From: Ancylobacter oerskovii
GTDB lineage: Bacteria > Pseudomonadota > Alphaproteobacteria > Rhizobiales > Xanthobacteraceae
Direction of reading: 5' to 3'
DNA: 40,113 nucleotides
NCBI RefSeq assembly: GCF_018390555.1
Contig: NZ_JAHBGB010000036.1
Coordinates: 1 to 40,113 of the forward strand
Below, in pieces: positions 1 through 7,252 of the stretch (within the stretch, counting starts at the first letter, position 1; every line of letters starts with the position of its first letter). The notes beneath the pieces were generated by a model, which ran no database searches, was not told where the DNA came from, and worked only from the letters and a program-made list of their open reading frames with translations. A program made the position numbers and the translations under genes.

Positions 1-17
1 CTGCTTCACAACCCAAA

Positions 18-55
18 AAGAACCCCACCGATCAGAAATGACCGGCGGGGTTCTT
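18..55 (-). terminator. Rho-independent terminator-like hairpin
   Basis: A 13-bp stem with one mismatch (AAGAACCCCACCG pairing with CGGCGGGGTTCTT) encloses a 12-nt loop. Read on the minus strand the hairpin is followed by a run of T (complement of positions 15-19), as expected of an intrinsic terminator. It lies about 520 bases beyond the end of the minus-strand uronate operon, so it could end that transcript or belong to a gene outside the left edge. The shape is seen directly; function is inferred. Confidence 0.6.
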
Positions 56-578
56 GCTGTTCAAACCCTCGAAAGCCGATCCCAAACCCCGTCGCGAAGA
101 ACCGCAACGGTCTCCCACGCGGAAAACACCTCGCGCGAGAACCTGTCGCCGGCCGAACACCCCGGGATCCGCCAATGCGAAGGCGCGTGACGCCGGCCTC
201 CACGGTCGCACCGCGTGCCGCGTGCCGCGATCGTGCAGCCGGCCGAACGGGGCAGGAGAGGGGGACCATCAACCGCCCAACACGCTCAACGCGCGTCGCC
301 GCCAGCTACCCGAGAACCTCGACGGCCCGTCCCCAACTCAGCTGTTGGACGCGGTCCGGTGCGGTTCCATGAACCGCTACGGTAGCTCGCGCGACGACGA
401 CCGGCAGCGACCTCGATCACGGCCGATCAACCGTATGGAAGCAACGCGCCGGCGGCTCCTGCCGCCAGCACGTCATACCTGTCGGACCGGGAATAGCTGA
501 GCTCACCCACACGGCCAGAGGCGTCCGAGCGAGGATCCTCGGCGCCGCCGATGCTCACCGCTTCGAAACAACGCCGGC
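56..578. other. Stretch with no recognisable gene
   Basis: Open frames exist on both strands here, but their translations are Arg/Pro/Ala-rich and resemble no family I know. None has a convincing ribosome binding site. No tRNA, repeat array or mobile-element end was seen. It lies downstream of the uronate dehydrogenase stop codon and before the edge terminator, so it is best treated as noncoding or degraded sequence. Confidence 0.5.
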
Positions 579-1427
579 TCACGATCCCCGAACCGACATC
601 CGCCACGCGAACAGTTCCTCCGGCGGGAACTCTTGCCGGTCATAGCCCAGCGCGCAGAACGTCCCGCCCTGGTAGCGCGCCGAGATCGGGTCGCCCTCCG
701 CCGCCCCCGCAATAACCTCCCCGGCATAGGCTTCCGCATCGTCCCCAGGCCCGCCCCCGAGCGCCTCGTGATCCACCCACCAGCGCCGCGCGTTTCCCGA
801 CACTCCCCAGGCGATTCGGCAGCCGAGATCTTCCGAAAGTCCGGCTTCGATGAGCCGGAACAGATCTCCAAAACTGAGCCATGTCGACAGATGCCGAAGC
901 TCCTTCGGGCGCTCCTCGCAACTCCCGATCCGTATCGACAAGCTCTCGACGCCATGCTTGTCCCAATAGAGCCGCGCCAGCAATTCGCCATAAGCCTTGC
1001 TGAGACCGTAATAGCCATCGGGCCGCAAATCGCAGTCTTCGTCCAGCATGACGCCGCGGCGATGAAAGCCGATCGCATGGTTCGACGAGGCAAAGATCAC
1101 CCGCGCCCGGCAGGCCCGCGCCAGATCGAAGACATGATGCACCCCGAGGATATTCGGCCCGAGCAATGCTTCGAAATCCCGCTCGGTGGAAGCCGCACCG
1201 AAATGCAGGATCGCCGTGAACTCGCTGCCGAGCCGCATCACCGCCTCGCGATCCGCGAGATCCGCGGCGATGAAACGGGTATGCTCCGGTAGATCATAAG
1301 CCGGCTCGACGATGTCCGTCAGGACCAGTGGCCGGTCGGGGCGAGCCAGGTGCTGCGCCAGCAGGCGCCCCAGGCCGCCGGAGGCGCCGGTCAGCAGGAT
1401 AGGAAGCGGAGCAGCCGGTTCGGTCAT
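579..1427 (-). CDS. udh: Uronate dehydrogenase (NAD-dependent epimerase/dehydratase family SDR)
   Basis: Oxidises D-galacturonate or D-glucuronate to the aldarolactone with NAD+, the first step of oxidative hexuronate breakdown in the cytoplasm. The 282-residue protein is close to the roughly 265 residues of Agrobacterium Udh. It shows the Rossmann motif TGASGGLG (13-20), the stretch FASSNHAIGF (112-121), the catalytic YxxxK pair Tyr140/Lys144 and the conserved RIGSC and LSTW segments of that enzyme. An in-frame open stretch continues upstream, but it is an out-of-frame shadow of the lactonase gene. The ATG chosen overlaps the lactonase stop as ATGA, which suggests translational coupling. It is the last gene of the five-gene uronate operon. 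Substrate choice between the two uronates cannot be read from sequence. Confidence 0.88.
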   Translation of the reverse strand: MTEPAAPLPILLTGASGGLGRLLAQHLARPDRPLVLTDIVEPAYDLPEHTRFIAADLADREAVMRLGSEFTAILHFGAASTERDFEALLGPNILGVHHVFDLARACRARVIFASSNHAIGFHRRGVMLDEDCDLRPDGYYGLSKAYGELLARLYWDKHGVESLSIRIGSCEERPKELRHLSTWLSFGDLFRLIEAGLSEDLGCRIAWGVSGNARRWWVDHEALGGGPGDDAEAYAGEVIAGAAEGDPISARYQGGTFCALGYDRQEFPPEELFAWRMSVRGS

Positions 1428-2320
1428 GGCAGATCCTCGAACAAGGCGACCGGCACGCCGGTGGCGCCGACATCGATGGCGATCAGGCCGCCGGAGGCCG
1501 GGGCTGCGGCGAGCTGCCGTTCCGACAAGCCCTTGCGCAGGCTGGTGAGATAGAGCGTGGCGAGACCGGGGCCGGCAAAGCAGGGCATGGTCGGCGCCGG
1601 AACCGGCAAGGCATGGCGTGCGACCAGCCGGCCGTCGGCATCGAAACCGTTCAGGCAGCCGGCGGAGACGCCGCAGCTCCAATAGAGACCGTCGATGTCG
1701 CAGGCGCCGCCATCCGGCCGCCCTTCGGCTTCGGAGAGTTCCCGCAGGCGGCGGCGATTCGACAGAGTGCCGTCGGCGGCATCGAAGTCCCAACGGTCGA
1801 TCCAGGGGCCGCGGGAATCGCTGTGGAACAGGGTGCGGCCATCGCCGCTCCACGCCAGGCCGTTGGAAACCTTGAGCCCCTCGATCCTGCGCTCGACTCG
1901 GCCATCCGCGCTCACGCGGTAGAGGCAGGCGTCCGGCCGCTGCCGGTCGGGCGGCACGTCGTGCATGGAGCCGACCCAGAAGGCGCCGTCCGGCCCGACC
2001 TTGCCGTCATTGAGCCGGAACTCGGGGAAGCGCGGTTCCACCTCGGCGAGCAGGGCATGATGGCCGCTCTCCGGCTCGAAGAGCCGCACGGTGCCGCCGA
2101 CCGCCACCACCAGCCGGCCGGAACGGGCGAGGCCGAGGCTGCCGACCGGCGCGTCGAAATTCCAGCGATCCATGCCGCCGTCCGCGACCTTCAGCCGGAA
2201 CACCGTTCCGGCGGGAATGTCGACCCAGTACAGGGCGCCGCGTGCGGCATCCCAGAGAGGGGATTCGCCGATCTCGCAGCCACTGTCGACGATCAGTCGC
2301 GCCTGTATCTGCTCGTCCAT
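1424..2320 (-). CDS. SMP-30/gluconolactonase family lactonase
   Basis: Predicted cytoplasmic metal-dependent six-bladed beta-propeller lactonase of 298 residues, normal for the SMP-30/gluconolactonase/LRE family. The metal ligands known from human SMP30 line up with Glu19 (in GESPLW), Asn104 as a likely substrate-side residue (RLNDGK), Asn153 (SNGLAW) and Asp203 (RPDGGACD). Next to a uronate dehydrogenase, its likely substrate is the aldarolactone made by that enzyme, which it would open to the aldarate. This is inferred from context, since the family also hydrolyses other sugar lactones. It starts 9 bases after kduD and its stop overlaps the udh start. Confidence 0.87.
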   Translation of the reverse strand: MDEQIQARLIVDSGCEIGESPLWDAARGALYWVDIPAGTVFRLKVADGGMDRWNFDAPVGSLGLARSGRLVVAVGGTVRLFEPESGHHALLAEVEPRFPEFRLNDGKVGPDGAFWVGSMHDVPPDRQRPDACLYRVSADGRVERRIEGLKVSNGLAWSGDGRTLFHSDSRGPWIDRWDFDAADGTLSNRRRLRELSEAEGRPDGGACDIDGLYWSCGVSAGCLNGFDADGRLVARHALPVPAPTMPCFAGPGLATLYLTSLRKGLSERQLAAAPASGGLIAIDVGATGVPVALFEDLP

Positions 2321-2329
2321 CGGCCCCTC

Positions 2330-3109
2330 TCAGCGTGCGAGCCAGCCACCGTCGACCGGCACCACCGTACCCGTAACATAGGAGGAGCCGGGCGCGGCCA
2401 GGAACAGCAGCGCGGTCTTGAGATCGTCGGGCAGCCCCCATCGGCCGGCGGGGATCCGGTCGAGAATTTGCCGGCTACGTACCGGATCGGCGCGCAGCGG
2501 CGCGGTGTTGTCGGTTTCGATATAGCCGGGGGCGATGGCGTTCACGGTGATGCGCTTGCCGGCCAGTTCGTTCGCCATCAGCCGCGTCAGGCCGAGCACG
2601 CCGTGCTTGCTGGCGGTGTAGGACGGCACGCGGATGCCGCCCTGGAAGGAGAGCAGCGAGGCGATGTTGACGATCCGGCCTTCGACGCCGCGGGCGATCC
2701 AGTCCCGTGCGGCGGCCTGCGACAGGAAGAACAGGCTCTTGAGGTTGATCGCCATCACCGCATCCCAGTCGGCCTCGGTGAAGTCGACGAGGTCGGCCCG
2801 GCGGATGATGCCGGCATTGTTGACGAGGATGTCCGGTGCGCCGAACCGGTCGGCGGCGTCCGCCAGCAGCGCCGCGAAATCGCCGCCGGCCTCCAGGTCG
2901 CGGATGATCTCGTGGAAGCGCACGCCGTGGGCTTCCACCGCGGCGCGGGTCTCCGGCATGGTGCGCGAGCCGAGGCCGACCACATCGGCGCCCGCCTGCG
3001 CCAGCGTCTCGGCGAGGGCGGCGCCGATGCCGGTGCGGGCGCCGGTCACCAGCGCGGTCTTGCCGGTGAGGTCGAACAGGCCGGCCACGCTCTGCGCCGC
3101 CCGGCTCAC
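2330..3109 (-). CDS. kduD: 2-dehydro-3-deoxy-D-gluconate 5-dehydrogenase (KduD, SDR family)
   Basis: Reduces 2,5-diketo-3-deoxygluconate to 2-keto-3-deoxygluconate (KDG) in the breakdown of unsaturated uronates, working after KduI. The 259-residue classical short-chain dehydrogenase has the cofactor motif TGARTGIG (22-29), NNAG (97-100), the catalytic Ser151, Tyr164 and Lys168 (YTASK), and the C-terminal VDGGWLAR ending typical of KduD. The start is GTG and overlaps the kduI stop as GTGA. The kduI-kduD pairing is conserved in many bacteria and supports the call. A related alternative is a 2-deoxygluconate 3-dehydrogenase, which has a nearly identical sequence signature. Confidence 0.9.
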   Translation of the reverse strand: MSRAAQSVAGLFDLTGKTALVTGARTGIGAALAETLAQAGADVVGLGSRTMPETRAAVEAHGVRFHEIIRDLEAGGDFAALLADAADRFGAPDILVNNAGIIRRADLVDFTEADWDAVMAINLKSLFFLSQAAARDWIARGVEGRIVNIASLLSFQGGIRVPSYTASKHGVLGLTRLMANELAGKRITVNAIAPGYIETDNTAPLRADPVRSRQILDRIPAGRWGLPDDLKTALLFLAAPGSSYVTGTVVPVDGGWLAR

Positions 3110-3945
3110 CTCAGCTCTCCCATCGGCACGAAATCCATGTCGGCGAAGGACTGGTTGTCGCCGGCCATCGCCCAGATGAAGGCATAGGAGCCGGTGCCGG
3201 CGCCGGAATGGATCGACCAGGGCGGCGAGAGCACCGCCTGTTCGTTGCGCACCACGAGGTGCCGCGTTTCCTCGGGCCGGCCCATCAGATGCAGCACGAA
3301 GGCATCCTGCGGCACCTCGAAGTAGAAATAGGATTCCATGCGCCGGTCATGGGTATGGGCGGGCATGGTGTTCCACACGCTGCCGCCTTCCAGCCGCGTC
3401 AGCCCCATCACGATCTGGCAGGTCGGCAACACGCCGGGATGCAGATATTTGAAGATGGTGCGCTTGTTGGAGGTCTCCAGCGCCCCGAGCGGCTGCGGCG
3501 AGGCCTCCGTCTGGCGCACCACCCGGCTGGGGTGGCGCTGATGCGCGGGAGCGGAATTAGCGTAGAGCCGACCCGGCCGGGCGGGATCGAGGTTCTCGAA
3601 CGTCACCTCCCGGCTGCCCATGCCGAGATAGAGCGCCTCCTGCGGCGCGACGACGAAGCTCTCGCCATCGGCGGTGACCTTCAGCGGCCCGGTGCCGACA
3701 TTGATGCCGCCGAGCTCGCGCCGCTCGAGGAAGAAGTCGTTGCCCGCCACCTTGGCGAGCGCGGCGTCGAAGCCGAGAGGCGCCGCCGCCGGGGCGATGC
3801 CGAGCACCATCATGCGGTCGTAATGGGTGTAGGTGGCGCGCACGCGGCCGGTCTCGAACACGGTGTCGATGAGGAAATGCCGGCGCAGGCCGGCGGTATC
3901 GAGGGCCTCGGCCTGGTCCGGGTGGACGGCGTGGCGGATATCCAT
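3106..3945 (-). CDS. kduI: 5-dehydro-4-deoxy-D-glucuronate isomerase (KduI)
   Basis: Zinc-dependent cupin isomerase that converts 4-deoxy-5-ketouronate, from pectin- or glycosaminoglycan-type unsaturated uronates, to 2,5-diketo-3-deoxygluconate. The length (279 residues) equals that of E. coli KduI (about 278). The zinc ligands His196, His198, Glu203 and His245 of the E. coli enzyme correspond to His197, His199, Glu204 (HTHDRRMESYFYF) and His246 (SIHSG). E. coli KduI also isomerises intact hexuronates, which fits the presence of udh in the same operon. A GGGAG motif sits before the ATG. It is the first enzyme gene after the regulator, 46 bases downstream of it. Confidence 0.93.
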   Translation of the reverse strand: MDIRHAVHPDQAEALDTAGLRRHFLIDTVFETGRVRATYTHYDRMMVLGIAPAAAPLGFDAALAKVAGNDFFLERRELGGINVGTGPLKVTADGESFVVAPQEALYLGMGSREVTFENLDPARPGRLYANSAPAHQRHPSRVVRQTEASPQPLGALETSNKRTIFKYLHPGVLPTCQIVMGLTRLEGGSVWNTMPAHTHDRRMESYFYFEVPQDAFVLHLMGRPEETRHLVVRNEQAVLSPPWSIHSGAGTGSYAFIWAMAGDNQSFADMDFVPMGELR

Positions 3946-3991
3946 GGGCTCTCTCCCTGTGGTCGGCCGTTGGCCGGCCCTGTCGGATGGG

Positions 3992-4669
3992 TCAGATGAA
4001 CAGGTCGGAATGGGCGGAGCGCACCTGCGGCAGGGCTTTCAGGATCTCCGACAGATGCGTCTTCAGCTCCGCCTCGGCGCGGTCGGGGTCGCGGGCATCG
4101 ATGCCGGCGAGAATGGCGCGGTGCTGCTCGACAAGGCGCGGCAGCGCCGTCTCCGAGGGCAGGGTGAGGTGGCACACCCGGTCCATATGCGCCTTGATGT
4201 CGTCGATCACCGACCAGGCGGTCGGGCAGCCGGCGCCCTCCGCGAGGGCGGCGTGGAAGCGCTCGTCGGCGCGCTGGAATTCGTAATGGGCGCCGGCCTC
4301 GGCCGCCACCGCCTGCGCGTCGAGATAGAAGTCGATGCGGGTGCGGATGCGGGCATCGAAGCGCTCGCAGGCGCGCCGCACGATGCCGACCTCCAGCGTC
4401 TCGCGGATGAAGCGGGCTTCCAGCATGCGGTCGAGCGAGATCTTGACGACGAAGGTGCCCCGGCGCGGCAGGATCTCGACAAGGCCGGCACGGGCCAGCG
4501 CGATGAAGGCTTCGCGAACCGGCTGGCGCGAGACCTGGTAGCGCTCGGCGATCTCCTGCTCGGACAGCGGGGAGCCGGGCAATATCTCCAGCGTGATGAT
4601 GGCCTTGCGGATTTCGCGCTCGATACGGCGTGCGCTCGATTCCGCGACCTCACCAGTCTCCACGTTCAC
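3992..4669 (-). CDS. GntR-family transcriptional regulator (FadR/FCD type)
   Basis: A 225-residue regulator with an N-terminal winged helix-turn-helix (about 13-75, including SEQEIAERYQVSRQPVREAF) and an all-helical FCD ligand-binding domain (about 85-210) with the usual metal/ligand Asp, Arg and His residues. The start is GTG, with a GGGAG motif about 10 bases upstream. It heads the kduI-kduD-lactonase-udh operon and faces the TRAP operon, so it most likely senses a uronate or one of its products and represses both transcripts. That role is inferred from position. UxuR/ExuR-like regulators of hexuronate use belong to the same family. Confidence 0.88.
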   Translation of the reverse strand: MNVETGEVAESSARRIEREIRKAIITLEILPGSPLSEQEIAERYQVSRQPVREAFIALARAGLVEILPRRGTFVVKISLDRMLEARFIRETLEVGIVRRACERFDARIRTRIDFYLDAQAVAAEAGAHYEFQRADERFHAALAEGAGCPTAWSVIDDIKAHMDRVCHLTLPSETALPRLVEQHRAILAGIDARDPDRAEAELKTHLSEILKALPQVRSAHSDLFI

Positions 4670-4703
4670 CGCGCCGCGCTCCCATATCCGTTTCGATTGC
4701 TGC

Positions 4704-4741
4704 TTGACCTTCTACCATACTAGAGGCAGTATCTACCATAC
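4704..4741. promoter_or_regulatory. Candidate operator/promoter of the divergent uronate operons
   Basis: In the 104-base gap between the GntR gene and the hydratase gene, the 10-mer TCTACCATAC occurs twice as a direct repeat (4711-4720 and 4732-4741), 21 bases apart, which is two helical turns. Between the copies an inverted repeat ATACT-N6-AGTAT lies at 4717-4732. A TTGACC hexamer at 4704-4709 could be a -35 box for the plus-strand operon, with a weak -10 (CAGTAT) 17 bases on. Repressor sites overlapping a promoter would fit autoregulation by the neighbouring GntR protein, but binding is an inference. Confidence 0.55.
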
Positions 4742-4773
4742 CAAAAACGAAAAACCGGCCGAAGGAGATGCAA

Positions 4774-5568
4774 ATGCCCAGCACGGCAGAGGAATTTGTC
4801 GGCGCCCGGCGCGAGGCGCGTCCCCTGGCCGATTTTCCCGGCACGCTGCCCGCCGGCCTCGACGAGGCCTATGCGGTGCAGGAAGAGGTGCTGAGGCTGA
4901 CGCCGCGTCGTCTCGCCGGCTGGAAGGTCGCGGGCATCCCGCCGGCGTTCCGCGCGCGCTACGACGCGCCGCGTCTGGTCGGGCCGGTCTTCGCCGATGT
5001 GGTGCAGGACGTGGCCGATGGCGGCCGCGTCGATGTCTTCGTCTATGAAGGGGGCTTTGCCGCCGTGGAGGCGGAGTTCGTGGTGCGGCTCACCGCCGAT
5101 GCACCGGAGGGGCCGGTGGCGGCGGCGGAGATTCCGGCCTTCGCGACGCTGCATGTCGGCTCGGAGATCGCCTCGAGCCCGCTGGCCAGCATCAACGATC
5201 TCGGCCCCGGGGCGGTCATCGCCGATCACGGCAACAATGCCGGCGCCATCGTCGGGCCGGCGATCGCGCCGGCGGCCTTCGGCGACTGGGAGGCGCTGGT
5301 CTCCCGCACGCTGATCGGCGGCGAGCTGGCGGGGCAGGGCACGGCCGCCCGCGTGGCCGGCGGCCCCTTTGAATCCGTCGCCTTCCTCATCGCCCAGCTG
5401 GCCGGCCGCGGCCGGCGGCTGCGGGCCGGCGACATCGTGCTGACCGGCATGACCACCGGCGTGCACGATGTGCGCATCGGCGAGGAGGCCCGCATCGAGT
5501 TTCCCGGCGTCGGCGGCTTCGGCCTCCGCGTCAAGGCCCGCACGGCGGAGCGTTCCGCCGCGGCGTGA
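4774..5568 (+). CDS. 2-keto-4-pentenoate hydratase-like protein (MhpD/FAH superfamily)
   Basis: A 264-residue protein resembling 2-oxopent-4-enoate hydratases of the fumarylacetoacetase superfamily, which use a divalent metal to act on 2-keto acids. Features consistent with the fold are the GWKVAG segment near residue 50, the acidic [10 protein letters not shown] strand in mid-protein, the [20 protein letters not shown] loop and the late [11 protein letters not shown] motif. The first ATG (4768) abuts GGAG. The ATG at 4774 sits 6 bases after AGGAG and is the better start. It is the first gene of the TRAP operon, so it probably acts on a keto-deoxy acid from uronate or aldarate breakdown rather than on an aromatic ring product. 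The actual substrate is unknown. Confidence 0.8.
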   Translation: MPSTAEEFVGARREARPLADFPGTLPAGLDEAYAVQEEVLRLTPRRLAGWKVAGIPPAFRARYDAPRLVGPVFADVVQDVADGGRVDVFVYEGGFAAVEAEFVVRLTADAPEGPVAAAEIPAFATLHVGSEIASSPLASINDLGPGAVIADHGNNAGAIVGPAIAPAAFGDWEALVSRTLIGGELAGQGTAARVAGGPFESVAFLIAQLAGRGRRLRAGDIVLTGMTTGVHDVRIGEEARIEFPGVGGFGLRVKARTAERSAAA

Positions 5569-5648
5569 CCGACAGGCCGCCCGCCCGGCGGCACAAGACC
5601 AATGACGGCAGGCAAATGCCGCATGTGATCCTAGGAGAGGACAACGCC

Positions 5649-6635
5649 ATGAATCTCGCACGCATGTTCTGCGTCGCCACTGCCCTCGCGCTCGGAACCG
5701 CCACGCTGGCGCCCCTCGGCGCGCAGGCGCAGACGGTGCTGCGTTCCGCCGACATCCATCCCGACGGCTACCCCACCGTCGACGCGGTCAAATATATGGG
5801 TGAGCTGGTCAAGCAGCGCACCAATGGCCGGCTCGACATCCAGGTGTTCAACAACGCGGCGCTCGGCAGCGAGAAGGACACCATCGAGCAGACCCGCTTC
5901 GGCGTCATCGACATGAACCGCGTCAACACCGCGCCGTTCAACAATCTGGTGCCGCAGACCCAGGTGCTCGGCCTGCCCTTCCTGTTCCGCTCCGTCGATC
6001 ACATGCACAAGGTGGTGGACGGGCCGATCGGCGACGAGATCCTGGCCGCCTTCGAGCCGCACGGCCTGGTCGGCCTCGCCTTCTACGATTCCGGCGCCCG
6101 CAGCTTCTACACCACCAAGAAGCCGATCAAGGCGGTGGGCGACCTCAAGGGCATGAAGATCCGCGTGCAGCAGTCGGATCTGTGGATCGCGATGATGAAG
6201 GCCTTCGGCGCCAATGCGACGCCGATGCCGTTCGGCGAGGTCTATTCCTCGCTGGAGACCGGCGTGGTCGACGGTGCCGAGAACAACTGGCCGTCCTATG
6301 AATCCTCCCGCCACTTCGAGGTGGCGAAGAACTACACGCTGACCGAGCATTCGCTGGCGCCCGAGGCGCTGGTGATCTCCAAGGTCAGCTGGGACAAGCT
6401 GTCGCCGGAGGACCAGAAGATCGTCCGCCAGGCCGCCAAGGATTCGGTCGGCAAGATGCGCGAGCTGTGGCTGGCCCGCGAGAAGGCCTCGGAAGCGAAG
6501 GTCCGCAACGCCGGGGTGAAGGTGTTCACCGTCGACAAGACGCCGTTCATCGAGGCCATGAAGCCGGTCTACGAGACCTTCGTCACAGATCCGAAGATGA
6601 AGGATCTGGTGACCCGCATCCAGGCCGTCCAGTGA
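5649..6635 (+). CDS. dctP: TRAP transporter substrate-binding protein (DctP family)
   Basis: Periplasmic solute receptor of 328 residues that captures a carboxylate and hands it to the DctQ/DctM membrane pair. A Sec signal peptide (about 1-27, likely cut after AQA) precedes the mature domain. The family's carboxylate-binding arginine is Arg172 in GMKIRVQQS, with Arg151 (GARSFY) nearby. The start at 5649 follows GGAGAGG by 8 bases and begins directly with the signal peptide; an upstream in-frame ATG adds an implausible leader. The position opposite uronate catabolic genes suggests D-glucuronate or D-galacturonate as ligand, as known for several DctP proteins. This is inferred, not read from the pocket. 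Confidence 0.9.
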   Translation: MNLARMFCVATALALGTATLAPLGAQAQTVLRSADIHPDGYPTVDAVKYMGELVKQRTNGRLDIQVFNNAALGSEKDTIEQTRFGVIDMNRVNTAPFNNLVPQTQVLGLPFLFRSVDHMHKVVDGPIGDEILAAFEPHGLVGLAFYDSGARSFYTTKKPIKAVGDLKGMKIRVQQSDLWIAMMKAFGANATPMPFGEVYSSLETGVVDGAENNWPSYESSRHFEVAKNYTLTEHSLAPEALVISKVSWDKLSPEDQKIVRQAAKDSVGKMRELWLAREKASEAKVRNAGVKVFTVDKTPFIEAMKPVYETFVTDPKMKDLVTRIQAVQ

Positions 6636-6733
6636 ACGCGCCGATCAGCCCGGCCAAGGCCGGGTGGCCCGCTTCCGCCGATGCGGCGGAGCGGGCCGGA
6701 GCGCCCGCGGGCGCAGGGGAAACCGGAGGCACG

Positions 6734-7252
6734 ATGCAGGCTCTTCGCGTGGTCCGCCGGGTGCTGGGAGTGCTGTCGACGATCGCGCTGTGGATCGCCG
6801 GCATCCTTCTGGTGATCATGACCGCGGTGGTCGGCTGGCAGGTGTTCGGCCGCTATGTGCTGAACGACACGCCCAACTGGTCAGAGCCGCTGGCGCTGCA
6901 GTTCATGAGCTGGTTCATCCTGCTCGGCGCCGCGGTCGGGGTGCGCGACAGCGTGCATCTGGGGCTGGACCTCTTCCACCACATCTCGCCGCCCTGGGCG
7001 CAGCGGACGATGGACCTGGTCAGCCTCGCGCTGGTGGCCGCCTTCGGCATCGCCATGGCCTGGTACGGCGCCAAGCTCGCCATCGGTACCTGGACGGCAA
7101 CCATTCCCGTTCTCGGCTGGCCGGGCGGCGTGGACTTCTTCCCGCTGGTGCTCGGCGGCATCCTCATCGCGCTGTTCGCGGCCGAACGCTTCGTCGACAC
7201 GCTCATCGGCGTCGAGATCGCCGCCGATACCGCGACCCCGGAGTTGGTGTGA
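6734..7252 (+). CDS. dctQ: TRAP transporter small membrane subunit (DctQ family)
   Basis: Small integral membrane component of the TRAP transporter, 172 residues with four predicted membrane helices (about 10-35, 50-70, 90-115 and 130-155). The family motif around FGRYVLNDTPNWSEPLA is clear. The ATG at 6734 has GGAGG just upstream. A GTG at 6632 overlaps the dctP stop (GTGA) and is in the same frame. It would add 34 residues rich in Ala, Gly and Pro, so translation could be coupled. The ATG is preferred because the first helix follows it directly. The stop overlaps the dctM start (TGATG). Confidence 0.87.
   Translation: MQALRVVRRVLGVLSTIALWIAGILLVIMTAVVGWQVFGRYVLNDTPNWSEPLALQFMSWFILLGAAVGVRDSVHLGLDLFHHISPPWAQRTMDLVSLALVAAFGIAMAWYGAKLAIGTWTATIPVLGWPGGVDFFPLVLGGILIALFAAERFVDTLIGVEIAADTATPELV

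Noticed and set aside
54..500. A 148-residue plus-strand ORF at the left edge
   Set aside because: Arg/Pro-rich translation without known motifs or a ribosome binding site; it starts inside the terminator hairpin.
1613..3187. A 524-residue plus-strand open frame opposite the lactonase and kduD
   Set aside because: Antisense of two genes whose family motifs and operon overlaps are clear.
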